From positions 372,001-436,000 of the forward strand of contig BCIV01000001.1 in the NCBI GenBank assembly GCA_001600055.1: DNA of 64,000 bases. Direction: 5' to 3'. The stretch's first letter is position 1; each line of letters starts with the position of its first letter. Position numbers and translations under genes: made by a program. Source of the DNA: Filobasidium wieringae. Lineage: Eukaryota > Basidiomycota > Tremellomycetes > Filobasidiales > Filobasidiaceae. Below, piece by piece: positions 22,445 through 33,596 of the stretch. The notes under the pieces are model-generated. The model was not told the origin of the DNA and ran no database searches. It was given only the letters and a program-made list of their open reading frames with translations.

Positions 22445-23877
22445 ATGTCAGACGGTAAACTAGGCCTCGCCATCCTCGGCGCAGGGATATTCGCTCTCGA
22501 GGGTGAGTCGACCGCGGTGCATCCGGATCGCAACGTGCTGACATGCTGACATGCTGACATGACACCTCCCCGCTCGCAGCTCACGTCCCCGCCATCCTCG
22601 CCTGCCCAGACATCTCGTTCAAAGCGGTCTACTCTCGTTCTTCCCGTACCGCCACCTCGTTCTCCCTCGCCAAACCCGTGGTCGATCTCAACCTCGACGT
22701 TTACCACGGGGACGATGGGTTGCAGGAGTTGTTGAAGAGGGAAGATATCGGGGCGGTCATCATCGCCCTGCCCATCCCTAAGCAGCCGGAGATCGTGGAG
22801 ATGGCTCTTAAAGCGGGGAAACATGTTCTCAGTGAGGTGAGCTATTGAGATCGGAAGGATACGAACGATCGGGCGTGTTGAGCTGACCGGGATCGTGTTC
22901 GTGATACAGAAACCTATCGGACCGGACGTCGCTTCCGCCAAGAAACTCATCGAGGTCTATGAATCTCAATACAAGAGCAAGAACTTGCAATGGAGGGTCG
23001 CAGAGGTGAGACTCATATGCCCGTTCACTTGCTTCGATATAAACCGATCTCACTCGATCGACCCAGAACTTTGCCCACGAACCGGCCGTCCTCCGTACCG
23101 CCGATCTCATCTCATCCGGTACTTCCCCCCTCGGCCCGGTCTTGTACTACGACGTCAAAGTCGTCAACTCGGTCGCGAGCGGTAGCAAATACCACGCTAC
23201 CGAATGGAGGACCGTGCCCCAGTACCAGGGTGGGTTCTTGTTGGATGGTGGAGTACATTCCACTGCCGCGCTCAGGGTCGTCCTGGGGGATCTCGCGTGA
23301 GTATCTCCAGCGAGCACACGTCGGCGAGGGACCGGAATGATACTGATCAAAGACGAACGATAGACCAACCCATTTGATCGGACAGGCCAGTCTACACAGG
23401 ACTCACTTGGGTCCTCACGATACCATCTCCGCCTTGACCTCGATCCCATCCCAAACCGTCTCTCCTCACGGGGAAGATTTCCCCCAGCCCGAGAACCTCG
23501 AGATGGGTAGATCCACACCCTCGGGAACGTTTGTCATGTCTTTCGCTTCCCCCCGTACCCCCGCCCCCATGCCCCAGACGTACACCATCACCTGTCTCAA
23601 CGCCGTGGTCAGACTGTCCATGGCGGGGAAATGGAAGGTAGAGGTCCTCACCGAGAACCCAGCTGCCATCGAATTCGCAGGTCAGGCCGCCAAAGAGGGT
23701 GGAGAGACGTTCGAGAGCGTCGGGGTCAAGGAGGAAGTCAGACAGTTCGCTCAGACCATCCTGGGGAAGAGCAAGGAGAGCAACAAGGGGGAACCAAGGA
23801 GCGCTCTTTGGGACGTCGAATTCATCCAGGCCGCGTTGACCAGTAATGGAAAGAACGTCGAGTTGGCGGGTTTGTAG
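22445..23877 (+). CDS. Gfo/Idh/MocA family NAD(P)-dependent oxidoreductase, 384 aa
   Basis: Exons 22445-22502, 22580-22836, 22910-23005, 23067-23296 and 23364-23877 join in phase. The N-terminus has the nucleotide-binding G-A-G motif (GLAILGAGIFALEAHVPAI), and the hallmark E-K-P motif is SEKPIGPD after AGKHVL. The C-terminal part contains YQGGFLLDGGVHSTAALR, with the aspartate and histidine of the family's active-site region (D-x-x-x-H). Such enzymes oxidise or reduce sugars, inositols or dihydrodiols; the substrate cannot be told from sequence. The protein lacks a signal peptide and is presumably cytosolic. Confidence 0.9.
22536..22559 (+). repeat. Three tandem copies of an 8-mer in an intron
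   Basis: TGCTGACA is repeated three times without interruption inside the first intron of the Gfo/Idh/MocA gene, close to its AG acceptor. CTGAC resembles fungal branch-point words, so several branch-point candidates lie in a row. Confidence 0.8.
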
Positions 23878-24020
23878 AAGGCATGTTTTGTACGTATCAT
23901 GTTATGCGAAATGAATGTCGTGGCGATTCGCGAACGTATCGTTTCTGCAAACCCTCCGCGTGTCTCTGATGAGACTAACCCTGAGCAATCCTTCAATTCT
24001 GCAACCCACAGCAGAACACT

Positions 24021-24625
24021 ATGCTCCGGACATTGAGCCAGCGAGTGAGGAACAGGAGCCCGGCAAGGTGGGGGTCCAAGCAGATAACACCCCTCCAACC
24101 GCTCTTCACGATCTTCCCAACAACGCTGCGGCGTCGATCAGTACCAGTGGAACACCACAGACGGCTACCTCAACCTACTTGGAACTACAAGCAGATAAAA
24201 GGGTTTGCTTCCTGGATCTCGCTCGAACCAGTGATCACAGGGGAGTTCTGTGTGGGGACTGTGCGTGCGGTGGACCCCACAGTTTCAGAGGATCTTTATC
24301 ATACAGACATAGCCAATCACAAAAGGTATGATTTTCATACAGTATTGAACCAATTGTGGCAACATTTGTGGGGGAAACCAAAGGGAATAACCCACCCAAG
24401 CGCTTTCAAATTTATGTACACGTTATACTACCCCGATACGTCGATATCTCCCGTCTTACTCGTGCCGTTACCCGGTCTGCAGTTACATTTTCAAAGTGGA
24501 GCGAAGGGATCAACTCAATCATGTCAATCACCTCGACAGGAAAATCTACCTGCTATGGGAGCACCAGTGTGCATGTCCAATGCGCGCCTGAGAAGGGTTT
24601 GTTTGTCATAGGACCTGTAGCTTGA
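24021..24625 (+). CDS. Candidate lineage-specific gene with overlapping open frames
   Basis: One frame is open from an ATG at 24021 to 24611 (196 codons); a second, overlapping frame is open from about 24344 to a stop at 24623-24625 and reads more like a protein (IEPIVATFVGETKG, then SRLTRAVTRSAVTFSKWSEG). The first frame can pass into the second across 24326-24342, 17 bases that start GT and end AG, with matching phase. A 17-nt spliceosomal intron would be far below the fungal range, so a frameshift in a decaying gene is the likelier reading. A third frame open from 23915 overlaps the beginning. I recognise no domain. Confidence 0.3.
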
Positions 24626-25015
24626 AAGACACGATGTCAAGATATAAATCACCAGACATTCGACGGTTCTCGACCAAAGGAAGATAACTAAAGCAGATAA
24701 AGGCACAGAAGAGAGTCACTGGCAAAAGGTTCGGCTCGTGTGGCTGTGATTTCAGAGCCCTCCGGCTTGGGCAATTATGTTACGACATGATATCTGCAGT
24801 CAACCCCTATCTTAAATGGACTCAATGCAGATGTACTCAAACAAGACTGAGACGTAAAATCAGGATCGTGCCGACTTCTATCACTTGGATAAAATCGCCC
24901 ATGCAGGTCGATATCGAAAAAGTAATGCGATGCTGCGGCTTTTGACTACTGTCCGGAAATCACTATATGATATGTTCACTTGTGCATTACTATCTTTTCT
25001 TGATTTGACGTCGAT
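24626..25015. other. Intergenic region
   Basis: These 390 bases separate the uncertain plus-strand ORF from the 3' end of the ECM4-like gene. I see no gene here. Confidence 0.5.
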
Positions 25016-26525
25016 TTACAACTTCTCGATAGGCTCTTTGGGCCCGGCAGGTACGATTTGAGAACCGTTGATCTGCTTGTGGGAGCTGGAGAGTTGTCGA
25101 GGTATCAGCGAGGATCTTATGGTTTCGAAATGTCAAATACATACTAGTAGTAGTGCTCCTTGCTGAGATCAAAGTCGGTGGTGTCCTTGAAAGCGGGGTT
25201 GTTCCAGTAAAGGTTCTTGAACCATCGGTTGATTTCAGGATAATCGTGCCTGACTGGTAAAGGTAAACGGCTGACATGTCAGATCAGGCAGACCAGTTGC
25301 CAAGAACTTAATTTCTGACTCACTGCTTCCCAAGTTACACTTGAAGTGTCCATGGTATACGATATCGAATCGAGCGATCGTCGTATAAAGTCTGACATCC
25401 GCCTCGGTCAATCGTCCGCCGATCAAGTACTCCCTCCCGTCGCTAAGAATCTTCTCCAACCTGTCCAAACTCTCGAACAAGGGGTAAACAGCTTCCTTGT
25501 AAGCCTCGGGGCTGGTAGCGAATCCGGACTTGTAGACTCCGTTGTTGACAGTGTTGTAAACCCATTCGTTGAGTTCATCGATCTCTCCTCGAAGTTCTTC
25601 GGGGTAGAGATCAAGCTCCGCCTTGTCCTTTGGCAATTGGTCGTTGAAAGCCTAGATGAAATGAGGGGTTTGATGCTAGCCATGAGCTAAGCTAGAAAAG
25701 GTGGACTAACGGTATTCAAGAACCTGATGATCTCGCTCGACTCATTGCTGACAATAGTGTTGTGCTTAGTATCCCATACGACGGGGACTAAGGAAAGTGA
25801 CAGAACCTCATGATTAGAATTTGTCCGCGTCACGTTTGTACAGCAGAAGATAACTCCAACTTACCAGTAAATCTCGCGTTGTAGTTGGGGTCTGCCTTGT
25901 AGTAGATCTCCTTCATGTACTTGCTACCGAACAACTTGTCCTCAGTAGCGCCTGGGAAGTTCTCATTAGGAGTCGACCCTGAAGGGTTGGCGAACATCCA
26001 TCCATTCTCCAGCATGTGAGGGTGGACTGAGGAGACATCTGGAAGATTACATGAAGAGCTCGATTAGCGAACGAGCATGTCTAAGAGTTGAACGGAATGC
26101 GACTCGCCGAAGAACGATTCAAGTCCCTTGAGCTGTCGAACAATCAGAGTCCTATGTGCCCAGGGACTAAAGATGATGGATCTTGTCAGCTCTCCCATGA
26201 AGATTGGCTATCCAACTATCATAACTTACCAAGCCAAACAGACGTAAAGATGGTAACGACCTGTCATCATCCTAGATCAACATCCCAGCTCAAAGCGCTA
26301 GAAAAGTCGAAGCAACTCACCCTTCTCAGGCTCAAACTTTCCACCCTTCTCGATGGCATCTCTGAACGAGGAAACTTGACGCTTGAAGCTGCCGTCTTTG
26401 GAAGCCCAGTCGGTAATCTTTTGGTCGTTGGTGGAAGTAGACATTGCGCGGTTGATGTTGATGGATGAAAGTCGGGTTGAGTTTGTTCTTGTAGCAGGGA
26501 TTATACGACTGAAGGTCCTGAACAT
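25016..26525 (-). CDS. ECM4: Glutathionyl-hydroquinone reductase (ECM4/GTO, Xi-class GST)
   Basis: Eight exons join to 350 aa: 26525-26321, 26260-26230, 26166-26108, 26038-25865, 25787-25711, 25651-25324, 25253-25145 and 25085-25016. The catalytic cysteine sits in LACPWAHRTLIVR, and the family-typical parts SSVHPHMLENGWMF, VPVVWDTKHNTIVSNESSEI and GRLTEADVRLYTTIARFD follow. These enzymes reduce glutathionyl-quinones with a second glutathione, giving the hydroquinone and GSSG. The first 27 residues (MFRTFSRIIPATRTNSTRLS and on) are basic and S/T-rich like a mitochondrial presequence; Met28 (MSTSTNDQK) could start a cytosolic form. The third intron starts GC (TCG|GCGAGT); no GT donor nearby keeps phase. 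Confidence 0.93.
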
Positions 26526-26809
26526 GTAACTGCTTATAAGTTGTCAGTTTTTGAGGCGAGGTCAACGAGAATGGAGAGGTGGGTTTAGTTGCTAATTAGC
26601 TGAACCGTGATGGCGTCAGCCTGAGATCGATCGCTCAGCAGGGTCACGAGGCGGATGCAAACGTTCAGCTAGCGAGACCCACGCGGATGCAGATCGTCAT
26701 CGATATTTCGAGTCTTGACCATATGCCCATGATGCTGATATACTGCTACAGATGGGACATCCCATTTCACTTGCTTGTTTCTGAAGATGTTCTATAATGC
26801 TACATGCCC

Positions 26810-29195
26810 TCACTCTGCGTTATTATTGGATTTTGATCCACCTCGACGACCATGCTGATGTTTTCCGCCACCTTTCCCCTTTCTCCCGTGACTACCGTTC
26901 GGCTTATCGTCGTTCGTTCCCGGTCGGTTCCTGTTTCCGTGCTTCCCAGCGCTACGATAATGCTTTTTCCAGGCAGGTGATTCGCTTATGGGCTGCTTGG
27001 GATAGTTCAGCTTGTTCTTCTGATCCGCTGGTAGTACTGTAAAAAGAAGCAATATTGCTGAGCCAAAGATCAGAGCGGAGTCCGCCTGGACCAAAACTCA
27101 CACCAAGGCGTCTGAACGTATGCCTCGTCTAACTCGCTCAACTCAGGGACCCAAGTCTTGACATATTCGTCCCCAATGTCATAGGTGTTTGCCTGCTTGA
27201 GCGGGTTGAACTGCCTAGCCGCTCTAGGGTCGGTACCGACATCCCTCGCTTGGTACTGCCAATTTCCCCAGTTACTGCAGACGTCATAATCCGAGAGGTA
27301 CGTTTCGAACCATTCTGCCCCGACTCTCCAGTCGATATACAGGTCGACAGCGAAGTATGAAGCCACATTTTGTCTCATACGGTTGGACATGTATCCTGTC
27401 GCCGCGATCTCTCGCAGAGCAGCGTCTAGGAAAGGTACTCCCGTTTTCCCCTCGAAGAACAACCTCGCGTTGTCCTTCTCATTAGCGAGGTCACAGGATC
27501 GCCAATCGCCGATCGTTTTCGCGCTCTCCTTGGGATTAAGGACGGCCTGGAATCCACCCAGATTGAAGAGAGTACTGGCGACTCCTGCCTCATTGCCTAC
27601 CGGCTCATCTGGACCAAGCCCGCGTGTTTTTCTGTTGCGCTCCGATTCGAACGATCTGCGCTTAGAGTACTTCTCAGATAAAAAGTAAAAGTAGTCTCGC
27701 CTGAAGAAATAGTCGAGGAGGAAGAGCCGGATATCAAGGTGGTTAGCATCACGCAGAGTTTCCCGCTGAAGGAAAGCGACTCACCACAACAGCTCGAACT
27801 GGATCCAGTAGACGTTCCCTTCAACGTGCTTGTCTAGTTTGCCCTCCTCACTCAACCTGGTCAAAACAGCATAAGCACCTAGACAACAAGATAAGCAAAC
27901 GAATGGCACGATGCTCACCTCTCCATCAACTTCCTGATCCTCCATCCAGCATATCTTCCACTCATCGTCCCATTAGCCAACCAAGCCGAGAACTTGGTGC
28001 TAAAGCCTTCACCTAACAATCCATTCCTCGTATCCTTGTACGACATCGCCTTTTCCCCTCCTCCAGACTTTTGACCCAGATAATCATCGAGTCTCGCTAA
28101 AGCGGTGGTTTCGCCTCCAACGAAGGGGAACGCGGATCTAGGGTCGTCTTTAGGGAGCTTGTACGCCTCCCATTCGGCCTCTGTTTTAGGTATAGGGGTA
28201 GGCGCGGCGGGGTCGCCCAGGTCCGGATTGGCTACTAGGGGAGCGATCAGGTAAGGGAGTAGTGCTGATGTCGAAGAGAGATTCTCGGAGATGAAATGGA
28301 CCGTTGATTGTAGAAGCGAGGGAATCCTAGGGGCGGGTTTTAGGTTACTTGGTAGTTTGGGTTCTGGATCCCGGAAGAGGTCATCGCCTAGACCTTCAAC
28401 TTTCTGCCATATGACAACAACGGAATATCAGCACAATCCTCAGGTTTTTCCCTCTTTCCACTTCTTATGGACTCACCTTTCGGAAACTCGTATACACGTC
28501 AGGGGTATCCTCCACTTTGAAAGGCAGATCTTGAGGCTGAATCATCGGTTTTGAATCGACCAACTTCAATTGCGTTCCCAATGGTTCCAAAGTTTCTCGT
28601 AATCTACGTTGGAAATTGACTTCTTCCGTTGAGACCTATTAAAGTGGTAACTGTTTAGTCCTCGAGCTGGTGAGGTACATCTGACGGGCTTGAGACGAAC
28701 CTCTTTCTGCATCCAAACTTCGTTCACAGCGAATCCACCCTCATCATTCTCCTCCTGCAAAGCTCCCACAACTTCTCTGACAACATCTTCCATAACTCCT
28801 GCAGCAACCCACAGATCACCGCCCAGACTTCTGTACCTCTGTTTCAAATCGAAAACAGACTCGGTCGTGAATTTGACCCTATGTCTTCCTGTCTTCCAGA
28901 ATCTTCCTTGTCTCGTACGCGGTTCGGGAACTAAAGGCTGTTCCTTGTAATTTCTTGGGATGTTTCCTAGACCTTGTACAGTAACGGGTCGAGCTTGTCC
29001 ATCTTCCAAAGACGCTTGCTCGTATCCAGGAATGCATTGTAACGCCATGACCCGCTCGTCAAAGACGTAGAGAGGGAGGAAATGGGTGACGTCCGAATTC
29101 TTCTTGGCATGAGCATAAGCAAGAGTGGGAGAATCGTGTACCCTTAAGTCATTGTAATGAAGTTGAATGATGACTTTCTTGTGACCGGACGACAT
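26810..29195 (-). CDS. Cryptochrome DASH (photolyase/cryptochrome family)
   Basis: Exons 29195-28701, 28635-28477, 28403-27919, 27856-27785, 27700-27102 and 27036-26810 give 678 aa. The N-terminal antenna-binding alpha/beta domain begins HKKVIIQLHYNDLRVHDSPT. The FAD-binding helical domain has VYWIQFELLWRDYFYFL, GVPFLDAALREIAATGYMSN, RMRQNVASYF, and DYDVCSNWGNWQYQA followed by EYVKTWVPEL, the pattern that marks the DASH subfamily. DASH proteins bind FAD and methenyltetrahydrofolate and repair cyclobutane dimers in single-stranded DNA; some signal blue light. After residue ~610 a basic, glycine- and histidine-rich tail (HGRKGKGGGKHQHGRRGG) follows, as in several fungal CRY-DASH proteins, and could bind nucleic acid. 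The tail is part of the last exon. Confidence 0.95.
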
Positions 29196-29327
29196 GGTTG
29201 AGGTGGAAAGCTGTCGGTAGAATAGGCTAGAAAAGGAGGTTCGGAATGCGGTTTTCTCTATAGTTTGACTTGCGATTATTCGGGATATATCATATACTCT
29301 GGAGGGTACGAGAGTAGTATGAAGTGG

Positions 29328-29693
29328 TTAATGAAGGCAAGATGTGCGATTGAACTTAGCTTGCGACTTGTGACGAGCTTGAATCAAAAGTCGTCCGCCT
29401 TGATCGCTCTCCCGATCTCGATCGATACGCGATGACGCAATGCCGTAACGGTGACTCACCTCACGCGCAACCGAAATGAACCACTCACTCAACAGCTGCT
29501 GAAGTTCGTGAAACACAATGTCCAAGCTGAAACTCGCTGTCGAAGTCTCGTTAGTACGTACCGGGAAGACTCCTAGATAGAGTGGTTTCCTTGGCCTAGG
29601 GTTATCAGGTAGAGGTTGAGAGATCGAGTCCCATAAGGTTCTTTTGTTACCAGCTACATAGACGTTCTCGTGGGAAGCCATACCAAGAGTCAT
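29328..29693 (-). CDS. Hypothetical protein, about 121 aa or spliced
   Basis: The frame is open from an ATG at 29693 (MTLGMASHENVYVAGNKR) to a stop at 29328. Its first third reads well as protein (SISQPLPDNPRPRKPLYLGV), whereas the end is basic and less convincing. Consensus donors GTACGT (after GVFP) and GTGAGT (after VARE) occur inside, so part of the ORF may be intron, but I could not find matching downstream exons. It lies just upstream of CRY-DASH on the same strand. No domain is recognised. Confidence 0.35.
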   Translation of the reverse strand: MTLGMASHENVYVAGNKRTLWDSISQPLPDNPRPRKPLYLGVFPVRTNETSTASFSLDIVFHELQQLLSEWFISVAREVSHRYGIASSRIDRDRESDQGGRLLIQARHKSQAKFNRTSCLH

Positions 29694-31142
29694 AACGCTA
29701 TGATCTTCCCTATCAGCCTCTGTGAGATGATCCAGACCGTATTTAACTGATCAGTAGCATCGTGCGCTGTGCAATGAAATCCTACTCTGGCTGCAAATTT
29801 GTGTGAGGGATTTTCGGTTGACTTTGGCAGAACCAATCGAGATCCTTAGGTTGATATGTTCGCAGCTTTCGGTTACTCTGTTTTGCCCATCCCCCCTCCC
29901 CCTTGTTCCACATATCTCCTGAAGTAGATCTATAAGCCTTTGAGTGGAAGCATACAGCTTCCCTTACTACAAGGTCAGGAATCCCACCACGAGATCTTAC
30001 TGTATTTTAACGTATCACCGACTTAATCGCGATGCCGAAGGCCCCATGTTAGGAGCTTTGCTTGGTATAAAACGACTCCTGTGACTCTTGTCTGGTCTAG
30101 ATCTATACGAAAAACTCTCATTTTTACTCTATCCTCTTACCAGCGGGGTATACTAGCTGGACGAAGGTTCGGTTCGATCCTGTCAACAACTCTGTGGCAG
30201 TCTTCCACTCGATTCTTCGCGACTGACATACAGGCAGAAGCTTTTGCCATTGTCGGCACCAGCGGAATTCTACTGAGCAACAAAGACTCATACTGCTTAT
30301 GCTTTTATGATAGACATCTACATCTTCCCAGCCTGATTGCAAGACTTACGGTAAACGCAATCGTCTATGATCGTTGCACGTGAATGAGTACACATAAGCC
30401 TTGCGACTTTTCGCTCAAGTCGATCCAAGACATGGTTAATGAGGTATACCAACGTCCTCGCGAAAGTCCAGTATGATTACAGTGTCACGTCATCTGTTTC
30501 ACCAGTGACGTAGAGGTAGATCTGATCTGCTTCATGAAACTAATATCGATAGGCTGGGTGATACACAGTCGTGCCGGCCTACACAACTGTACTGTACTAT
30601 ACGAATAGTATCGTCGTGGTAAGATCAGCCTTCTTCAGTAGTGATATCAGTGAATGGCTATCGGTCGCTCTGTATACCGTTTGTGGGTGCCAAAGGGTAG
30701 TACAACATATGAAGCGAGGTGCGAGGGTAGATTGGGGGTGTGTCCTATCGACTTGTGCCTTACTGATAGGACAGCGGCCTGACCTGCATGAGGGTCTACG
30801 TCGTACATGGAGTCTATATTATTCGTCAGCCATCATCGTGTACACTTATGCATGGGCGTACGGGTAGTACACTATCATATATATCACATAACTCTATGAC
30901 GACATGTGCTGTACGTGTGGTCACTAAGTGAAGGGACTAGCCTTGTCGCGCGTCGATACACGTAGTGTACAAGACATGTAACGTGTACACGAAGGCATAC
31001 ACACGAAGACGACCATAGATACATAGACCAATGACAAGTGCATAGCACAAAAAGGAGGAGGAGCGACCGTTTCCAAGCAATGTGTGCTGGTCGTGTCGCT
31101 CGCTGACCCTTAGGGGCTCCTGCTTTACTCTAAACTACTGGN
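29694..31142. other. Gene-poor region
   Basis: Only short scattered ORFs occur, the longest about 100 codons (30081-30383, 30571-30867), and none has a motif. The bases around 30880-31030 are rich in ACGT/TGTAC-type words. One ambiguous base (N) is at 31142, next to a long poly(T). Confidence 0.5.
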
Positions 31143-31326
31143 GTTTTTTTTTTTTTTTTTTTTTTTTTTTGCCTGATCTTATCGGATCCTTCCACTACGT
31201 CTCCTGATTTTTTGGATCCTTATGGACGGAAGGCAATAATGTTTACCAAGGTCGGGATCGAACCCTGGGCCGCTGTACTCCTGACGGAATGCCAATCGAA
31301 GGAATAAATCGCTGAGCCGGACTCAT
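31143..31326 (-). mobile_element. tRNA-derived SINE-like element with poly(A) tail
   Basis: Read on the minus strand, the element begins near 31326 with a tRNA-like head: an A-box-like GGCTCAGCGA (31318-31309) and a perfect Pol III B-box core GGGTTCGATCCC (31265-31254). A body unrelated to tRNA follows, about 80 bases, and then an uninterrupted run of 27 A (seen as T at 31144-31170). Head, body and A-tail in that order are the layout of a tRNA-derived SINE. The head does not fold into a proper cloverleaf: the T-stem and acceptor stem pair poorly, so a functional tRNA is unlikely. The distance from A to B box would suit a class II (Leu/Ser-type) source. I found no clear target-site duplication and no second copy in the window. 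The poly(A) borders an N, so its length may be inexact. Confidence 0.6.
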
Positions 31327-33596
31327 AACGACTCCACCAGAGGTGGCAGCGGTGAAAACCTACAATTCATCTTGTATTCGTCGTGCATTCCGCGCGCGAC
31401 TTCGACCCCAGGTATCTTCACATCTCAGTCCAGCATGTAGCCTCTACTCCATAGTATCTCGACCTTCTCTCGCGCATATTTCGATCGACATATCTCGCAA
31501 CCTGGTTGACAGCGTATGTCGACATCATCGCGTTCGCGTAATCACCTTCAATGCTTTGACGATCACGTACTCGACCTACATAACGACTTAGTATACAATG
31601 CAATAACTTCCTAATATTCGAAAGAGAGTCACATCCCACTCGTCTATCTCTATGTCAAAAATACAAACGTTTATATGGTGAGACGCCGGAAAACTTGAAC
31701 CTCATTATTGAGTTCCTTTATGATACATGGTCTCGATATCTCGATAACAATTGATGCGTAAAGTGAGAAGCACTACTAAGATGAATGAAAGAAGTAGTAT
31801 GATTGCTCGAGCGAAGGTAAAGGATGGCTGACTAGGTGAAAGCTGTCACTGATCAACATCTCAACTCGAAGCTTCTGCATATAGGGGCTAAATGAGTGGT
31901 TGAGATAGCTATGATCTATCGGATTGTCAATACAAAGTCTTCATAAGCTAGGGGAATGTCAAGTGGTCCTGAATGTCTCGAATACCCTGAAGATCCTAAT
32001 GTTGATGAAAAAGATGGAAAAGAGTATATTTGATCGATTGTACGGTCGGAATGATCCCGCGTCGTCCGAACGCGAAATAGCGCCCGAAATCGAACATTTT
32101 GATCATTCCATCAAATGAGATGAGATCGACTATGTTGCACTATCTGACCCGGACGATACACACAAATGATCATGAGTAATTGACCGTGGATTGGTGTATA
32201 CAGAGCTGAAAGTCTCCTCGTTCCTCGTGTCTGCTCAAGCCCATATTTCCCAGCAGCTTCATCGCCTTGATCGCTGGCTCGCGTCTTCCGTGACTGAGCC
32301 AGCTGCAACGCGGTATCAGCTATACAGCCGTCCTTCCCCGCACCCTTACCAGAAGCAGCAGTTGTCACCATACATACCATAATGTCATCAATCTTATCTT
32401 CACTTGAACTTGGGTTTCCAGATGTGTGATAGGAGGCGCAAATGAAACTTTCTTGTTATCGCATGTGGTTCCTTTAAACACACGCACTATATGGAAATAT
32501 CACCCCAAGAGTTTGAAGGGGAACATGAGTGTAGTTGATGTGCGCAATACAATCTGGACAATGATTGGGTTGTTTCTGATGATGAAGAAATTAATGCACT
32601 AAAAATTGGCATACTCATGTTGTACGGATCATGGAAATTTGAGCTCGAACTCGAGCTCTCGAGCTGATGACGTGTCGCGCCCTCGTAAGCGCGTAACCTA
32701 CCAGTATGTAGCGTTCAATGCACGAACTGTCCTCAAATGCCCCAGATGTGTGATGACTTGAAAACAGAGGAGCTCATTGTGAAAATGACAAGGAAACGAG
32801 ATCAAACTCTTCAAGTAGACTGCACCGGCTTCCACAGCTCAAAAGTCTCGTAACAATACAACCGTTGAAGCTCAAAACTAGTAAATCAGCGTAGCGGTAT
32901 ATAGTAATGACCCGTCACTTGGGATTGCAGAACGAGTCATGCAGCAGAGGCCGGGCCCCAGCAGCTAACCGCTAGGCTTTCTGGTTCAGATTGTTAGAGT
33001 TTCGTCTGGTACATCGTATGACGATGACAATTTCTTATCTTCAATGGAATTGTTCACCAAAAAGAACACGTGTTGTTCCATGATAGCTGCACGCTACATG
33101 TGTGTCTTTCTCTCTGACTTGTCTGCGATCATAGGTATTCCGCTTTTGTTTTGGTCGGGTCTGCAGACGTTCATACATCTCCTTACACATAGACTCATCC
33201 TGCCTGCAAAAGTCTGCCGGATTCTACGATCAAGATCATCTGAACCGTTCCCGTTCAGCAATATGAATGCGATCAATTGGACTATGTTTGCTGGCGTAAT
33301 TGTTGTTGGGTAACGTCTCGAATTTGTAGCGTTAAAATGATGGTCTGAGAGCACGGAGACCTTGTAATTGTTTGAGAGAGCAGGTTTCTAGGTAATCTGA
33401 CTGTTCCAGGACATATTGAGCGAGAGATAGCGTGGGTATGTCTACAGCTTGATGACCGGTGATGTTCGGTATGATCGACACCACATCGCAAGATTTTATA
33501 TTTGCTGTTTGCCAAAATTGCCAAGCGATCGTCAGGTAACGGGACATCGGATATGATATTCCATAGTCATAATCGTTCATGTGACATTCGTTAGGC
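31327..33596. other. Gene-poor region
   Basis: No convincing gene is seen on either strand in these 2.3 kb; ORFs are short and lack motifs. A short inverted repeat (8-bp arms GAGCTCGA/TCGAGCTC, spacer 2) is at 32641-32658. The last few hundred bases should be the 3' flank of HAT1. Confidence 0.5.

Noticed and set aside
20899..23877. A two-gene metabolic cluster (SDR plus Gfo/Idh/MocA)
   Set aside because: Only two adjacent oxidoreductases with no transporter, regulator or backbone enzyme nearby; the evidence is too thin for a pathway cluster.
30171..30180. GGTTCGATCC, a perfect B-box word, in the gene-poor region
   Set aside because: No A-box, no stem pairing and no tail nearby; not a tRNA and too little for a second SINE copy.
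31254..31326. A functional tRNA gene on the minus strand
   Set aside because: The B-box is perfect but T-stem and acceptor stem do not pair and the downstream body and A-tail fit a SINE better.
32641..32658. Inverted repeat GAGCTCGA-AC-TCGAGCTC
   Set aside because: Arms are only 8 bp and self-complementary; no associated element, so probably chance.
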